Positions 24,161 to 38,134 of a stretch of DNA of 64,000 nt are shown in pieces. Both the position numbers and the translations under genes were made by a program. Each line of letters begins with the position of its first letter. The first letter of the stretch is position 1. Source of the DNA: Drosophila miranda (lineage: Eukaryota > Arthropoda > Insecta > Diptera > Drosophilidae); contig NC_046673.1 in assembly GCF_003369915.1 (NCBI RefSeq), positions 9,718,001 to 9,782,000 on the forward strand, read 5' to 3'. The notes beneath the pieces are model-generated. The model did no database searches, was not told the origin of the DNA, and was given only the letters and a program-made list of their open reading frames with translations.

Positions 24161-27060
24161 GCTGTGCTTGAGCCGAGCTTTGCTGCCGACCGAGCTGCGT
24201 AGATTATTAGCTGCAGCGGCCCCAAAGCCTCTCCTCTTGACCTGTGAGCACATTTCGGAATTCGAATTTCGGATTTCAGTTGCTTGCGCACAGTGAATCG
24301 CGAAACAAGCGCAGGCCCCGCGCCTCACACAACAACAGCAACAACTGCAGCAGCAGCGGCGTCTGGCTGGTCGCGCGCCAAACCGTTACGAAGAGAGCGA
24401 AACGAAAATTGAGTTCTGCAAGAAATGTAATTTGCATGTGCTTTTCAATTAACAGTTTCGCGCGGGCATCATTTATAGTTTTCACTAATTCGAAGGCACG
24501 CACACAGACACACACACACTCACACAGAGCGAAAGAGAGACACCGAAAGCATAGGCATGATCAATGTCAGGCAGCGATGAACAAATAAAACCAGAATGAA
24601 TGAGACAACAATAAACGGCACACAATCTACGCGTTTGCGAATGCGCGCGTCAAATGGCCTGCTTTGACCATTTTGAGACGACGGAATGGTTATTGCGTGT
24701 GTATGTTAGTGTGTGAAGTGTAGGGTACCTCAATCCTCACTCATCAAGCCATTAGCCATTCTTCAAGCCCCGCTGTGAGAAAGCCAAGCTGCCTTTGCAA
24801 AAACATACATACATATGTATATTGGCCACTCTTTCTCCCGCTCTCTTTGTGTGTGCACTCTCTGGGGCGCTCTCTGGGGAGTCCGTCCTCACCTTACGGT
24901 AATACACTTTGGTCAGGCAGGGGGAAGCTTTGAAAGTTTATTGCGGAGATTTCGGTCACTGGGCCAAAAGCACAATGCGCTGAGGAAAAGAGAGGGAGAG
25001 ATACAGCCAGAGTGAGAGAATGAGAACGATATTGAGACTGGTCATTATCCTTCAGTTTTTTTCTTGTTTACTTTGTGTTTCTGTTTCGACAAATGCATTG
25101 ACGTAATTGCCCATGCACACACATATACAGAACACTCACACACACGGGTATATCGATCTCGATCGCAGGTGTGTAAACCTAAAGTGGTTTTGATTTCACA
25201 ACTACATTGGTGAGGGAGGAGCGATAGGGGGGATATCACTTTAAGCTGCTACCACGTCATTCCGCCCCGGAGCCTATCGGCGTCAGCACCCAGCGTCCGT
25301 GCGTCTTGTCAGCCAGCAAAAAAAACCAACAAAAAAATACAGCAACAAGAACGAATGTGAACAAATCACAGAAAATTAACAAAAAGTTGGATTTTTTTTA
25401 ATTGCTTGCCGCCGCTTTTTATACTCTATGCAGGGAGAACACCACTTAATTAAAACGGGCCAGGAGATGAGAAGGATGCGCACATAAACACAGCATAAGA
25501 AACCAAGTCGATAAAACCATTTCCCTCTCTATGTTTCTATGCAAGACCAGGCTCCGATCACTGTATATCGATCACCAAGGGTATCAATGTTTCGGCCTTT
25601 ATGTATACCGTTGCCTGCGACGAAAGACGGCAATTTCGCCGTCAAGTGTCGTTGACGATAGCCGCAACGGCAAGGCGAAGAGTGGGTGGAGTTGAGTAAT
25701 CGCTTCGCAACGCCCTTGTCATGGTCGCTCTTTGGATACCCTGTCTGAGTCAAGCTGCGCTGTTGCGTCTGCGTATTCACCCACTGACGTCACAGCGCTG
25801 GTGTTGAACAAAGTGCTCTATCGCCGCGGCGTCACTGCACAATGGGTCACCGTGATGATTTCGCAATTAGTGAATCACGTGCGTTTATAGCGGATTCCCT
25901 GCATACTAGATTCTGTCAGCGATAGCGGTCGTAATTAGTCGTCGAACGGGTGAATGAATAATTAATTTTGTATAGATATGTATGGGACTACTATCCCTAA
26001 CATGTACTATATACAGCGATTACAAGCGAATCTTATGGGGATGGGGCAATAAATCATCGTTTCATCCCATTGTGCGTCAGTTGCCTGTCAGTGCTGTCAT
26101 ACGGTACTTGTGTGCGTGTGTGTGTGTGTTTGTGGCCGTTTTTGCTATCGCTGTGCTGTCGCTGTTGCTGTTGCTATCTCTGTCTCTGCTTTTTCTCAGC
26201 TCTCAGCTCAGTCCCTGTTTTTTGCCCGTGTGCGTGCGTGTTTGTGTTTGCTCGTGTGTGCTTTGTGCTTAAATGCAATTACGCGCTCAAGTTAATATAC
26301 ACTAGCAAAGCAATTGGAGCGCAGCAACAAAAACGAAATATGTACGTGTATACATATGCATGTGCATAATACATACATATGTATTATTACTTATGTATGA
26401 ATGTATGTATAAGCAGTTACAAGTGTCTGCCAGTGGCTGTGTGTAAGTGTGTACGTGCGCGGGATCATTGCACATTGCGTCAACGTTTCAAGATCACAAT
26501 TACCCCCAACAGTAGAGGCCCCGCCCCGACCCGCCCCGTCCTGTACTAGCAGCAGCTGTTGCTGCGGGTGCGCGGGCGCGCTCGCGCTCGGGTGTCGGGG
26601 CAATGAGCAATTACAAAAATTCAATAGAGCCCCATCGTCAGAGCAACAATCACAAATATATGTACATACAACAAAAAACATACTTAAAAAAAACTATCAA
26701 CAATACACCCGCAACAGAAAACAGCCGCAAGCACCAGCACCGCACCCGCACCTGCACCCGCACCGCCCACCACCCCCCACCCCACACAGCCCGCACACCC
26801 CGCACCACAGCAGCCAGGCAGCCAGGCAGCAGACCAGACCCCCAGAACCCCAGACCGAGACCGAAACCAAAACCGAGCCCGGGCCCAACAGTTTAGCGAC
26901 GGCAACGGCAGGTGCCATTTGAAGTGTGCGGACGGTAGAATGGTTTTTTTGGATGCGAACGAAAGCAGCGGCGCTTTCATTTCCAATTTCCCATAAGGGA
27001 AATCCGCGTTTATATTGCCCCCCGACGGTGACGGTGACGGCGGCGGCGACGGCAACAGCG
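24161..27060. other. Probable 5' leader and intron DNA upstream of IP3K exon A
   Basis: No coding sequence is seen. Features include CA/GT-rich tracts (24490-24540, 26110-26260), a CRE palindrome at 25785-25792 and a C/CA-rich stretch at 26700-26890 that yields meaningless open frames. The frame of exon A stays open upstream to about 26926. Confidence 0.35.
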
Positions 27061-28833
27061 ATGAGTGCGTGCGGCGGCAATGTTCGCGACGGTTCGAGTT
27101 TTTATTCCACCGCCCCCGCTTTCAAATTCGATGTCATGCCAAAGATAACGACAGCGACGTCGGCAGCGGCCGCAGCAACGGCAGCGACGTCGACTACAGC
27201 GTTGGCAACGGTTAACGTGGAAAATAAATTCGAAGCGGCAGAGCCAACGGCTTTTAGTTTTCGAACAGCGGCGGCGGAGCATACAACACAACAGCGATCC
27301 GAGCAGATCGCCAGCAGCAGCAGCAGCAACCATAAAGCAACAACACCCACAACAAAAGCAACATCAACAACAGCAACAGCAACAGCAACAGCAAAAGAAA
27401 GTGAACCAAGAACTAGAATTGCAGCAACATCCAAAGAGAGGCATAAAAGGAACGAAGAAAACGGATCTACCGCTCCATGTGAACAGCGTCTGCAGCGTCT
27501 GGCCAGGCACAAGGCTCAACTCCGTGCCGCCTTCTTCAAGGACATTATCCATCATATAGAAGAGCCCACGAGCAGAAGTCCAACAGAAAGAGCCGCAGGC
27601 ACTGAAACTGGAGCCAAAACCCCAGGAGAGGAGAACACCGGGCGAACGGAAGAGCAAGTGAAACCCATCCAGCTGTTGATTCACAAATTCCAGGCCATGA
27701 TTGTGCAGCAGGAACAGCAGGCGGAACGCGAGCGGGAGCTGAAGGCAGCCGCTGCCTCGGGCGGAACGGCCACCAGTGCCGCCAACTCGGATGAGGGCTG
27801 CAATGTGACCGGGGGCGGGTTGAGTCCCTACAGCAGCGACAACGAGGATTCCGGTGCTACAGTGGGCGCCACCTCGCGCTCCCGGAAGGGCAAGGTAACG
27901 CGCTGCGCCAGCAGCGACTCCGCCTTGGGCCTGGAAGTGGACGATGTCCACATCGAGGTGGTGACAATTCCGCCCCAACGTCGCATGACCCTGACCGTCA
28001 CCGATCTGCCGCTGCGTCCGGCCCTGTTGCCTTTGGCCGAGCCCACCGCTCTGCCGGACTCGTCGCCCCTCACCTCGCCCACCGGTACCGGGGGATTGGT
28101 CGGTGCCGTTGGAGTGCCCACCAAGGTGCTGCTGGAGGAGAGACTGGTGGCCGCACTGGCAGCTCCACCCGGCTCCAGGCGGGAGTCCACGCAGAGCTGC
28201 TTCAGCGAGCTGGGGGCCGGGGTGCGCTACGTGCGCACACCATCGGTGGTGGTGTCCGACTACTCGGACGACATCACCGCCTGCGGCATCAGCATGGAGG
28301 AGATGGAGTACTTTCGGCTGCAGCGGTCCCGCGGGCAGCGCCGCTGCTCGCTGGAAGCGGGAGCAGCCTCGGCCGCCGGCATGGGCCAAGGATTTGCCAA
28401 GGACGAAGGCCAGTCGGATGTCAGTGCCGCGAGCAGCTGCAGCAATCTCTACTACTGCGGCTCCACGATATCCGCCCTGGACGGCGGCGAGTGCATTGTG
28501 AATGGCGTTCGTGTGGCCCTGGCCAGAAAGTCCAGTCGCAGTCACAGCACCAGCGGCGACGAGGACGACGATGAGGAGGTGGAGGTGGACGAACCGGTGA
28601 TTGAGGATCTCGAGCTGGAGGAGGAGGATCAGCAGCAGCAGCAGCAGCTGCAGGTGCAAGCGGAACAGGAGGATCAGCAGAAGCAACAGCCGCAGCCACA
28701 GCCACAGCCACAGAAGCAGACACAGACGCAGAGGGATCGTGTTGGGGAGAGGGCCACAGCGACAGAGGAAGATCCACACCGTCTGCTCAGCGAAATGCTG
28801 GCTGCCACGCTGCTGCGAGATGGCACCAAGAAG
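27061..28833 (+). CDS. IP3K2: IP3K alternative 5' exon A (long isoform N-terminus)
   Basis: This exon encodes about 591 residues and ends GTKK at a phase-0 donor AAG|GTAGGC (28833/28834). Joined to the common exons from 46254 it gives a kinase of about 917 residues. The start at 27061 (MSACGGNVRDG) has a purine at -3. An in-frame ATG at 26953 has a poorer context but is possible. The protein is low-complexity (Ala/Thr and Gln runs) with Ser-rich islands, SPYSSDNEDSG, an acidic stretch (DEDDDEEVEVDE) and a poly-Gln tail. No folded domain is recognised. If the donor is not used, translation stops at 28875. Assignment to IP3K2 rests on the shared phase-0 KK| ending, strand and position, so it is inferred. 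Confidence 0.7.
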
Positions 28834-29937
28834 GTAGGCACCAGCGCCAGCGATGAAGACGACAACATACAGTAATGGGAAATCTCAATCTATAAATTAA
28901 AGCACACAGAACAGAGCCACAATAGAGAGGAGGAAGAGCGAAGGATAGCAGAGGATAGGATAGCATAGGGATAACTGTAGTTGAAGCTAGGATTAGGAAT
29001 ATAGAAACAGTATTTGTTGTTGTCACTGTTTATGTGCACACACATGCATATGTATGTGTGTACATAGATCGTTGAATACTATTGTTAATAATAATCCCTA
29101 AAATATATGTACTTTTTGTTTGCTTTAGGCAGAACTGAATGATGCGCTGGATTAAAGACTAGGGCTAAGGATATACACATATAGGAATATAGGAACAATA
29201 TACTATTATCAATACATATGTATGTATGTATTTATGTGCATTACATATATTATACATATATCTACATAGTGTGTTTTTCATTTTTCTTATGTCCGTGGAA
29301 GTAGAAGCAAAAGAAAAACAAAGAAAGGACTGAACGAGAGCCAAAGAGATAACCCCTTGGTGCATATTTGTACGACTGTGTGTGTGTGTGTGTGTGTGTG
29401 TGTGCAATTGCTTAAAAGGCTGTTAATTAATTTGATTTTTATCTTATCACAAAATGAGGTTCTGTTGCTCGCTCCCTCGCTCTCCCGAGAATTTTGACTT
29501 TCTTTTTTTTTTGTTTTTTTTTTTCTGTTTCTCTCTGTGTATTGTACTCAATTTTTGTTGGTTTTGGAGCGACACGGGGCATGGGGCATGGGCATGGGAT
29601 GATGTTGAAATTGGGTGCTTTGATAAAAATGATTCCCTTTTATCTAGAACGGGCAAAAGGCAGAGCAGCGCCAGCAACAACGCGAAGCAACGAGAGCGAG
29701 AGCGAGGACAGAGCTTATCTTAATGTATTATGTACCGTATTATAGATAAATATTATATACACACATACATATTTGTATGTACATAGCAAAGGCTACAGGG
29801 AGCAGAACAGAGAGAGAGAGAGAGAGAGTGGAAGTGTGGGGATAGGTTGGGTTATGTAAAACCGAATAAAAGTATTAGAAACCGAATTATTTTGGCATGA
29901 TAATAAAGTCATCCGCTTGGATATTTATCACAGGTTG

Positions 29938-29974
<37 letters not shown>

Positions 29975-32900
29975 AGACCTACATATGTATGTGTATTGTT
30001 AATAATTTTATGCGCTTATCAGCCAGAGGGGTTTATCTCCTTGGCAGTTATAGTATGCCCTCGGCTCGGCAATCCACAAAGGCCATAATCGTTAGGGATA
30101 CCAACGATACGATACCTGCACGAGGGTGGAGGGTGATTCCCCCACAAGAATTGTGTCCGTAGGTCTCATTAGATCTTCGATGATATGCACATGTATCCAG
30201 AGAGTCATCTACGTCACGGGGTGGCTGGGGGGATTACACAATAAGTCATGGAACTGTTTGAACTGTCAGTCCCCCCCCCGTTCCGGCTTGGAGTCGGGTT
30301 TTTTGTGTCATTTGAGTTCCATTCCATCAATTATTAGCTGGATTTCGCATTCGGAATTGCTCTTTCGAATGAGCCTACACACGTAGCCCAGACATTCTTG
30401 CTTTAAGTTATAGAAAGTCAGGGAATTATCTGGAATGAATATATCATCTCGTACTCATTCTTCCCTGCTCGCCGTCAGACCCACAGATGATGATGATGCG
30501 ATGCCCGCGTCTGTACATATATGCACATATATATACATATTTCGTCCGATATCTACCGTGTTTGAAATGGCCCACCATTTCCTGGTACGAGTATCCTACT
30601 CACTCTGCCGCCGGCTGTCATCGTGCGCCGCCTTATCACCACTTGTCACCGCCACGACAGTGGACAGCGGACAGGGGACAGGGGACAGTACGGTACGGTA
30701 CGGTACGGCGATCTTGTTTAGTTTTTCTTTGCATTCCATCTGAACGGTGCAGGGCGGGGGGGGGCATTGGGTGTGGAAATGTGGCATGGGGCAGATGGCA
30801 GATGGCAGACGGCAGACTGTCGCGAGGTATTGTTTTGCTATTGTGGTCGTTGGTGAGTCCAATGCGGCGTGGGATTCATGGAAATGCCTTTTGCTTACTT
30901 AAAGATAAAGCCTCCGGGCATGTGGGTGCCTCTCTGGCTTTGCGCTTTCGGCTTTCGGCATTGGGCTTTGGGCTTTGGCTTTGGCGACTGCTGACGTCGC
31001 TGTGATGTCACTAGAGCTCTGGAGTGCCTTTGTTTACGAGCTGAAATCGCTCCAGTCATGATCATTAATAATATCAGCCTTTGACTCTCGTTGGGTATGG
31101 GTATGGGTATGGGTATGGGTTTTGGGGATGGTCGTAATGACGTCTGAGGTCTGGCGAAGGCAAAGATTATACTCCTTCCAGTCTTGGATCGACAGTCGAC
31201 AGAGTGCTTCAAGATCTAACCCAAGCAGATCTAACTATTTAGTGTTTACGGCACTTAAAAATTCACGAAACTATAATGTCTACCTGGTGTACTTATGCAC
31301 TGCTGTTCCCCGTCATTTCTGCTAGAACTTTTTTACATCTGAGGATCGACTGAGTGATCATGATGAAAGCTCTGACGTCGTAGAATTTTTTGTGGATGGA
31401 TGGGTACCGACAGAGCGCATTTACCATTATTATTGGATCGTGTCGTTTTAGTTTATTTTTTATTTTTTTCTTTCTTTTATGGCTTGTTCGTGCACATCCG
31501 TCAGCAGCCGATCGGCACGGCCCCGTCCTCATATCTAATCAACACATCAGCGCCGCCTCGCCTCGTCTCGTCTCGCGTTGGGTTGGGTTCGTTTCGAGCG
31601 GAGTGGAATGGAATGGAATGGAGTGGTGCTGGAACTGGGGAATGGGGAATTATGACGCCCACTAATTGTGTGAGAAATCGATTTAGCGCTGAGATCTGAC
31701 TGGCTTTTTGCAACAACCTGCTCCTCCTCCTCCTCCTCTCCCTCTGCCTCTGGGATCTGGGATCTGGGAGCACTTCTTGGTACAACAATGTTGGCCTTCG
31801 CACAAGCGACAACTTCCGTTGACGTCAGCAAACTGCGGTTGCCCGCCCATCAGCGATCGCAATGAAGATCGTCGAAAAGTAAATTACATCGCATTCATGC
31901 CCCCAAGCCCTGCCACCCTGCCACCCTGCCACAATGCCGAGTCATTGAAGCCACAAAGAAATAAGAGCTCAATGTAAGCTTTGGCAAGCCGACGGCTCCG
32001 ATACCCTGGCACATTCAGTATTCAATAAGAAACACTTCCTGGATAATACCAATTGTTTCTCTGAGGCGGGATATAGGGCGAGCACTCTGTAATGAAACCA
32101 TAAAAGAATGTATTGGGTAACGGGAGTACAATCTGTACTGCATTTGGCACTACCTTTTGCGGGTGCCGATTTGTAGGCCTAGAGGTCGTGGGGCAACGAA
32201 GGAGAGGTCGAAATTTCGATATTGTTATGAATATTCTGATTCCAGACGGCCAAGGCTGTACAAATTTCCTGTAAGCGAACGGATAAAGAGACCATTTTCG
32301 ATTCTGTGATTTCTGGCATTTGCTACAAAAAAAGGTGGTCTGATATGAATATATGTACATAGATTGGATGGTTTCGGTGACGTGACCTCTCTGCTATAAT
32401 CTCTCTCTAAAAAATTTCAATCAACTCGACCCGAGCTCACCCGAAAGGAGATGTGGGCACTGCTTCTTTCTGTATTGTACTCTGCATAGTTATCCTCAAA
32501 GTTGGGCGAGCAACAGTGAGGGTATCCATCGAAATCACCCTCGAAGTGTGAGTAACTGAACTGCAAGTCAAGAAGTATGAAGCAAACAGCTTCCGCGGCA
32601 CCTCGTCTCCGTCCCCGTCACCGTCCCGGCTCCAAGGCCCTTCTTCTAGACGGGCCGTGCCGGGTCGGATCCGATCGGTGGGTCTCTCGGGTGTGCGCGC
32701 AATTCGAGTCATTTGCTCTTGTCGAAGTTGTTGTCGGTTGTTGCTCGGTCGTTTCCCTGTTGCACTTTCCCTCTGGTTCTTGTACAAACTCGTATGTACA
32801 TGTTCTTGGCTTATTTCGTTTGCAATTTCCTCTGAATCGAATCGCAGTCTGGCTGTCTGTCCCCCGATCCACGATCCAAGCAATCCAATCCACTGCAGTG

Positions 32901-34275
32901 GCCAGAAAAGTTGTTGCGACTTGCGTGTCCAGCATATTTGTCATTCCTTTGGCTTCCTCCCTGTAGATGGCCTTAAAGGTTATGTTATGTCGCATGTCCC
33001 AACGTGCGACACCCGCCGCAAATACACGCGCCACATGCAACATGCAGCAAACAGCAGGCAGCAAGCAGCAAGCAGCAAGCAACAAACAACTGCAGGCTCC
33101 GGGGCTGATCTACACGGTAGACACGCTTCTCCTACTGTAGTCCACACTTCAAGAGAAGACATGGACATGGGCTTCTTCGTCCAATTAGTTCCTTCAAGAT
33201 GCCTCATAGACAGGGCAGGACTCCGCTGCTTGAATCCCTTTAACCATCAGTGAAATATGAGGTGGCTGGCTTGCCCATTCCCATTGTTCCCATTGCACTG
33301 ACGCCGGCTAGAAGCACATGGAATGCCCGAGAATGCAATAACAAAATACACGTTATGATACGTAAAAGTATTGCTATTGAACAAATTAGTTAAATATTGT
33401 ATTACTTCTGTAGAAGCCACCGCCAACAGTTGTTGTGGCTTTTTCTTCGTCTTATAGCTGAAAGCAATGCCAGAATATCCAGAATTCCAGGAAATTTTTG
33501 TCCAACTGCTTATTGCCATTTGATCGCTTACTTATTCTGTAGTACAGTGGTGCCTCGCTAGCAGTCGCCCCTCCAAGATTGTGGCATGTTTAGGCAACAG
33601 TTGATAAGGGGTAAATAAATGTTTGGAAATAGATATCGCTCTCCCCAGAGATAACCGATGAAAAGATAAAGAAATTTGATACATTTACGGGTACGAATAC
33701 GAGTATGAGGCATAGCTTTTGGTTCGATTTTGGCTCCAGTTGCAGTGTTGCACCTTTGCAGCTTTGCAGCTCCCATCCTGCCTCATTCCGTATGTATCTT
33801 TGTATCTCTCAACTTTCTGCGCTCGGTTCAGTTCGGTTCGGTTTGGTCTGGTCTCTGGTGCCTATGACAGGCTATGAGCGATGCCGTGCGATGCCATACG
33901 ATGCCATACCTCTGGGAGCGGAGCCACAGAGCCAGTGCCTCACTTATCTGGCCAGACCATCTGTCTGACTTCATAAAACACTTAAACAAACTCTCTTCCT
34001 CTCCTCCCCTCCCCTCCTCTCCTTGCCACGCCTGCTCTGCCCTCCTCCGGGATTGCGGACTGGGGACTGGGGATGGGGGTGTGCCTGCGGCTGCTGCTGG
34101 TTCTGTGGCTGAGGGGCGTCAAGTGGTCAATTAATACCGTACAAATATTGTGACAGCCGCAGCCGAAGTCTGTCATAAAGCCAAGCCGACCCCCAGAATG
34201 GTGAGAGGGGTGGGAGTGGAGCAAAGGGGGACCCCACGATCCAAGATCGAGCGCTACCGATTAGAACGAGCTGCA

Positions 34276-34292
34276 ATTTGCATTATGCAAAT
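34276..34292. promoter_or_regulatory. Palindromic double octamer (POU-type site)
   Basis: ATTTGCAT and ATGCAAAT face each other around one central T in a 17-bp near-perfect palindrome. ATGCAAAT is the classic octamer bound by POU-domain factors. In Drosophila these include Nubbin/Pdm2 and Vvl. No expression evidence is available. Confidence 0.4.
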
Positions 34293-35838
34293 CAAATGCA
34301 TGCAAGGCAATTTGCCGCCGCAATTAGTCGCCTTGTCGGAGGATCTGTCAGGCCCAGACCCAGGCCCAGGCCCAGAGCTGGCTCTGTTGTGGACCCTTCA
34401 TCTGCATGACATTTGTCGCACCATTTCCTTGCCGTGTTTCAATCAGAGTCATTATTCCATCATGTCGTTGCTGATTTATGCGGCGATTAGAGCCTGGGAT
34501 TAGGCCTCAGTGTCAGACCCAGACCCGGGGCCAGAGACAGAGCCAGAGCCAGAGTCACAGACAGAACCACAAACAGTCCGACCAAGAGGAGGGTCTCCTC
34601 TTGCCAGCCAGCCCCACATCGATCGCTTGACTCTTGGCTGATCGGCTGCAGCTCTTCGGTTTGGTCTGGCCTGGCCTGCCTTCGGTCGCGGCCTCTCGCG
34701 GCCCGAAGCTTTGCTGGCGGCTGCTGCCACTTCCACGACTTCAGTTGCGCGTGCACCGTTCCAAAGTCAACAAGCGAACGATCGCTGGTCCGACCCGATC
34801 TCAGTCCGAGTGCGAGTCCCCCCATGCGATACCATCCACATCCACATCCACACAGAGTGCGATACGATACGATCCCATCTGATCCACAAGCAGTTTCATT
34901 CGCTTCGATTCGATCTTCTCGCCCGCCTTTATTCGCGCCGCCTTTTATTATTATTTTCGGCTGAAATATACATATTTTTGTTTGTTTGTTGATAAGTTTT
35001 CTGTTTCTGTGATTCCGAGTTTACGATTGTTTGCTCTGGGAGGAGTCCAATGGAGGAGCGCAACAAAGAGTGAGTTTTTGTTTTCGGGGTTTCTTGGGTT
35101 TTTGGGCTTGAAAGATAAATAAATTCTGATTACATTAAAATAACACCTAACCTCCCCGTTCCCAAGGCTTCTAAAAGTTAAGAAGAGATAGATATTATGG
35201 TCCGATTTTATAGATATAAGTACTAAAGGTCCTGGCTGTGTGCTTTGACCCCAGTGTGGCGCTGTACAGAGGCTCTAGAGAGGAAATGAGTGAGCGACAA
35301 AGAAGCAGACATGCAACTTCCATAAACAGCAGCTTGCAGCAGTTGCAGTTGCACTCGCAGTTGCGCTTTTATGGTCACTGGACAGTGGCCAAAGCCAAAG
35401 CCAGAGTCAGACGATCGGGGCCTCAAAGACCCGACAAAGGCATTAATCAAGCAGCCAACAGCCGCCAGCCAACAGCCAGCAGCCAACAGCCGCTTCCCGT
35501 CGATAAACTTTGACATGGAGCAACCGCAACCAAAGGAGGCAAAGCCGCTGCCGCTGCCGCTGCCCCTGCCGCAGAAGCCAAATGAAGCGATCTTCATAAA
35601 TCAAATTCAGTTAGCAGCAGGACAGAGATGGGAACTGCTAGGAGGAGGAGGAGGAGGAGGAGGACTACTGGTTCGTGGTTTCGTAGGGGACTCATTTGAT
35701 TTATGGACGCTGCGGCGGCGGTCCCCGCCAACAAGTTAATTGAAAACGAGGCGTGACAGTGAAATTTGCCACCGCACGCCAACGTCCCAAAGATGTGCCC
35801 CGATCTCGATCTCCACTGGAAAAATCGCTACTGCAACT

Positions 35839-35925
35839 GGAGTGGAGTGGAGTGCATTGGAGTGCATTGGAGTGCTGTGGAGTGCCATGGAGTGCTGTGG
35901 AGTGGAGTGCTGTGGAGTACAGTGG
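35839..35925. repeat. 10-bp minisatellite, unit GGAGTGCWKT
   Basis: About eight copies of GGAGTGCATT, GGAGTGCTGT or GGAGTGCCAT follow at mostly 10-nt spacing, with one 15-nt expansion. Confidence 0.7.
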
Positions 35926-36434
35926 TTGGCTATAGATAGAGGGAGAGGCAGACACAGACGGTGGCACGTTCAGTTTTCAAAGCATTTTTCCAAATGTGCC
36001 ACTAAACTGACAGATTTGGCCATAATAAAAAACTAAAAAGCCAAATACAAATACAAATGCACACACAAAACGGACTGTTCGACGGTTCAACCGACTGTCG
36101 TACGGTCGGATTGTCGGACGGAGTGGAGTCTGGAAAATAAGTTGCCAACTTTAATTTATTGTGACATAACGGTATAATCTGACATAAATTATTGATAAGA
36201 CGAGCGCCCATAATAGTACAAGACAGTTGGCTTAAGCAATACCAACAACAGACACAAATAAAAGCTGAAAAGCGGCGGAAAAGCGATGAAAAACTAAAGC
36301 GATGCGGGGTCCAGGTCCAAGACGAACACGGTGTGCTCTATTTAATTCTATGCCCATTCCCCCCGTCCTTCCTTCCATCGTTTGCTGTTTGATTTTGGTA
36401 CACAATTTCCCATAAGCGAACGGATATTCTTCTA

Positions 36435-36581
36435 CACCCAGAGAATATAAAAAGACTTTAAAATAAACTTACCATAATATGTATACCGCATTTGTTGTGG
36501 AAATATATTTCAAATATACATATATTTATTTTAATTATGAAATGTGCATAGATTTTTCACTAATCTATTTTTCTCTGGGTG
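36435..36581. mobile_element. Candidate TA-flanked MITE, 147 bp
   Basis: The ends are inverted copies of CACCCAGAGAA (36435-36445 and 36571-36581), each flanked by TA (36433-36434 and 36582-36583). That is the target duplication of Tc1/mariner-type elements. The interior is AT-rich and non-coding. Confidence 0.6.
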
Positions 36582-38134
36582 TACGAGTGTGTATAAATAG
36601 TACTTGTAGGATTTCTGAGAGAGCCCCTAAGTCAGGAAATGTCCTGTGATTGAGAATACTCTTTCCGTTCTTGAGCGCTTGAGGGCACAATTTCATTGTT
36701 TTTCCCTCAATTAAAAATATCTATTGTCCTCAAGTTAAATGTTAACATTGAGGCTCTTTTGGGGCTCTTTTTGGGGAGACTATTAAATTGTAATACCCCT
36801 TTTTCGGATTTATGGTCAGGGTATAACAACAGCAACAGAAAACAGCAACAGCAACAGCAAAAAGCAAAAGCCAACAACACGATTTGTGGCATGCCGCTTA
36901 TAAATCATTTGGCTAACAACAACGGGCAACCCAACCAACGAGCCAACCAGCATTGGTGGGGCAGCCTGCGGACTGTGCAACGTGCAACGGGCTGCCACTT
37001 GAAGCTAAAGTTGGAGCAATTGCAGTTGGAGTTGGAGTAGGAGTTGTGGCTGGGGACTGGGGACTGGGGACTGGGGAGACTGGCAAATGTATCTTTTGGA
37101 TCTATTATTTAACTTTTATGTGCGCATAAATGCGGCGATATGATGCGGATGACGACTACAGCCGGCAAGAGGCAGCCAGCAGGCAGCAGCCACTGGCAGG
37201 CAGCGGCAATCGGCATGGCTAAGGAGCCATGGCAAAAGACGTGGCTAAGACAGCCAGTGTCGGGGCAGCTTCAACGGGTTTTTTCTTTTCTTTTCTTTTT
37301 GGGCTTTTGCCATGGGAAATGGGAAAACTTTGTACAGTATCTCCGTCTCTGTTGGATTTTCTTGTTAATTAACAAGAAATCTTTATCGGCTTTACGATTA
37401 AGCGAATGCCACTTCTAACGCCCCAACGTCTCTCGACTCTGGCTCTGGCTCTGGCTCAGTGTCAGTGTCAGTCTCAGAGCTCCATCGGCATCCTTCTGTC
37501 TTTTGCTCGACAGATCGCAGATAAGCGCGCGACAGACAACAAATTGTGGCCCATAAATATTTGACTTGTGGATGTGGATGTGGCAAGGAACTCTCCAAGA
37601 AGCCCATCAAAACGATAACAAAAAGATACCGACAAAGATCCGACCAAGATTAGAGATCGTCTTTAGATTGCACCTCCGATCATACACGTAATTTATGATG
37701 CCCCTTCAAAGAATCTGATAGATTGCGTTGAGTAGTTGGATTCAAGATTTTCAAATAATTAATGGAGGCTTTCAGAAAGGAAGCAGCATTATCTGAAATA
37801 CGAATGCACAGAATCAGAATCAGAATCAGAAATAAGGGCATGGAAAATATTTCATAATGAAAGATGAAAGAGCATATATGTAGTTGTGTGATCCAGTTTG
37901 AGCCTGTACGACTCAGGTCCTATAAGTGGTAGTTAAAAAGTTGGAAATCAAGGATTAAAATAAATAAAGTTTTAGTATTAGAACAAGGAGACGCTGGAAA
38001 CCCATCCGACCCATACGAATAATCGAAAAATCTCACCCAAAATACCTGAAATATTCATATATTTCCTAGAAAAAAGCTCAACCCATGATAAAAGCTTCCA
38101 CTAACCCTGAACTTTTTTTGTGCTTTCTTTACAG

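Larger units (their letters stand above)
28834..38134. other. Long IP3K intron region
   Basis: No protein-coding exon is recognised. It holds (TG)n at 29377-29404 and 29941-29971, (GA)n at 29808-29828, a CGGTA/GGGGACA repeat near 30665-30710, (GGGTAT)n at 31094-31118, a CRE at 31820-31827, a palindromic octamer at 34276-34292, a possible leader exon with donor at 35069 (MEERNK then GTGAGT), a 10-bp minisatellite at 35839-35925 and a MITE at 36435-36581. The region 34.7-35.07 kb is a candidate promoter and leader for exon B. Confidence 0.4.

Noticed and set aside
26449-26922. A 157-codon Pro/His/Thr-rich frame
   Set aside because: It comes from a C/CA-rich simple-sequence tract in the probable leader, and no family resembles it.
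27364-28779. A 471-codon minus-strand open frame across IP3K exon A
   Set aside because: It is the antisense shadow of GC-rich, CAG/GCC-rich coding sequence, translates to Leu- and Gly-rich runs and has no splice or promoter support.
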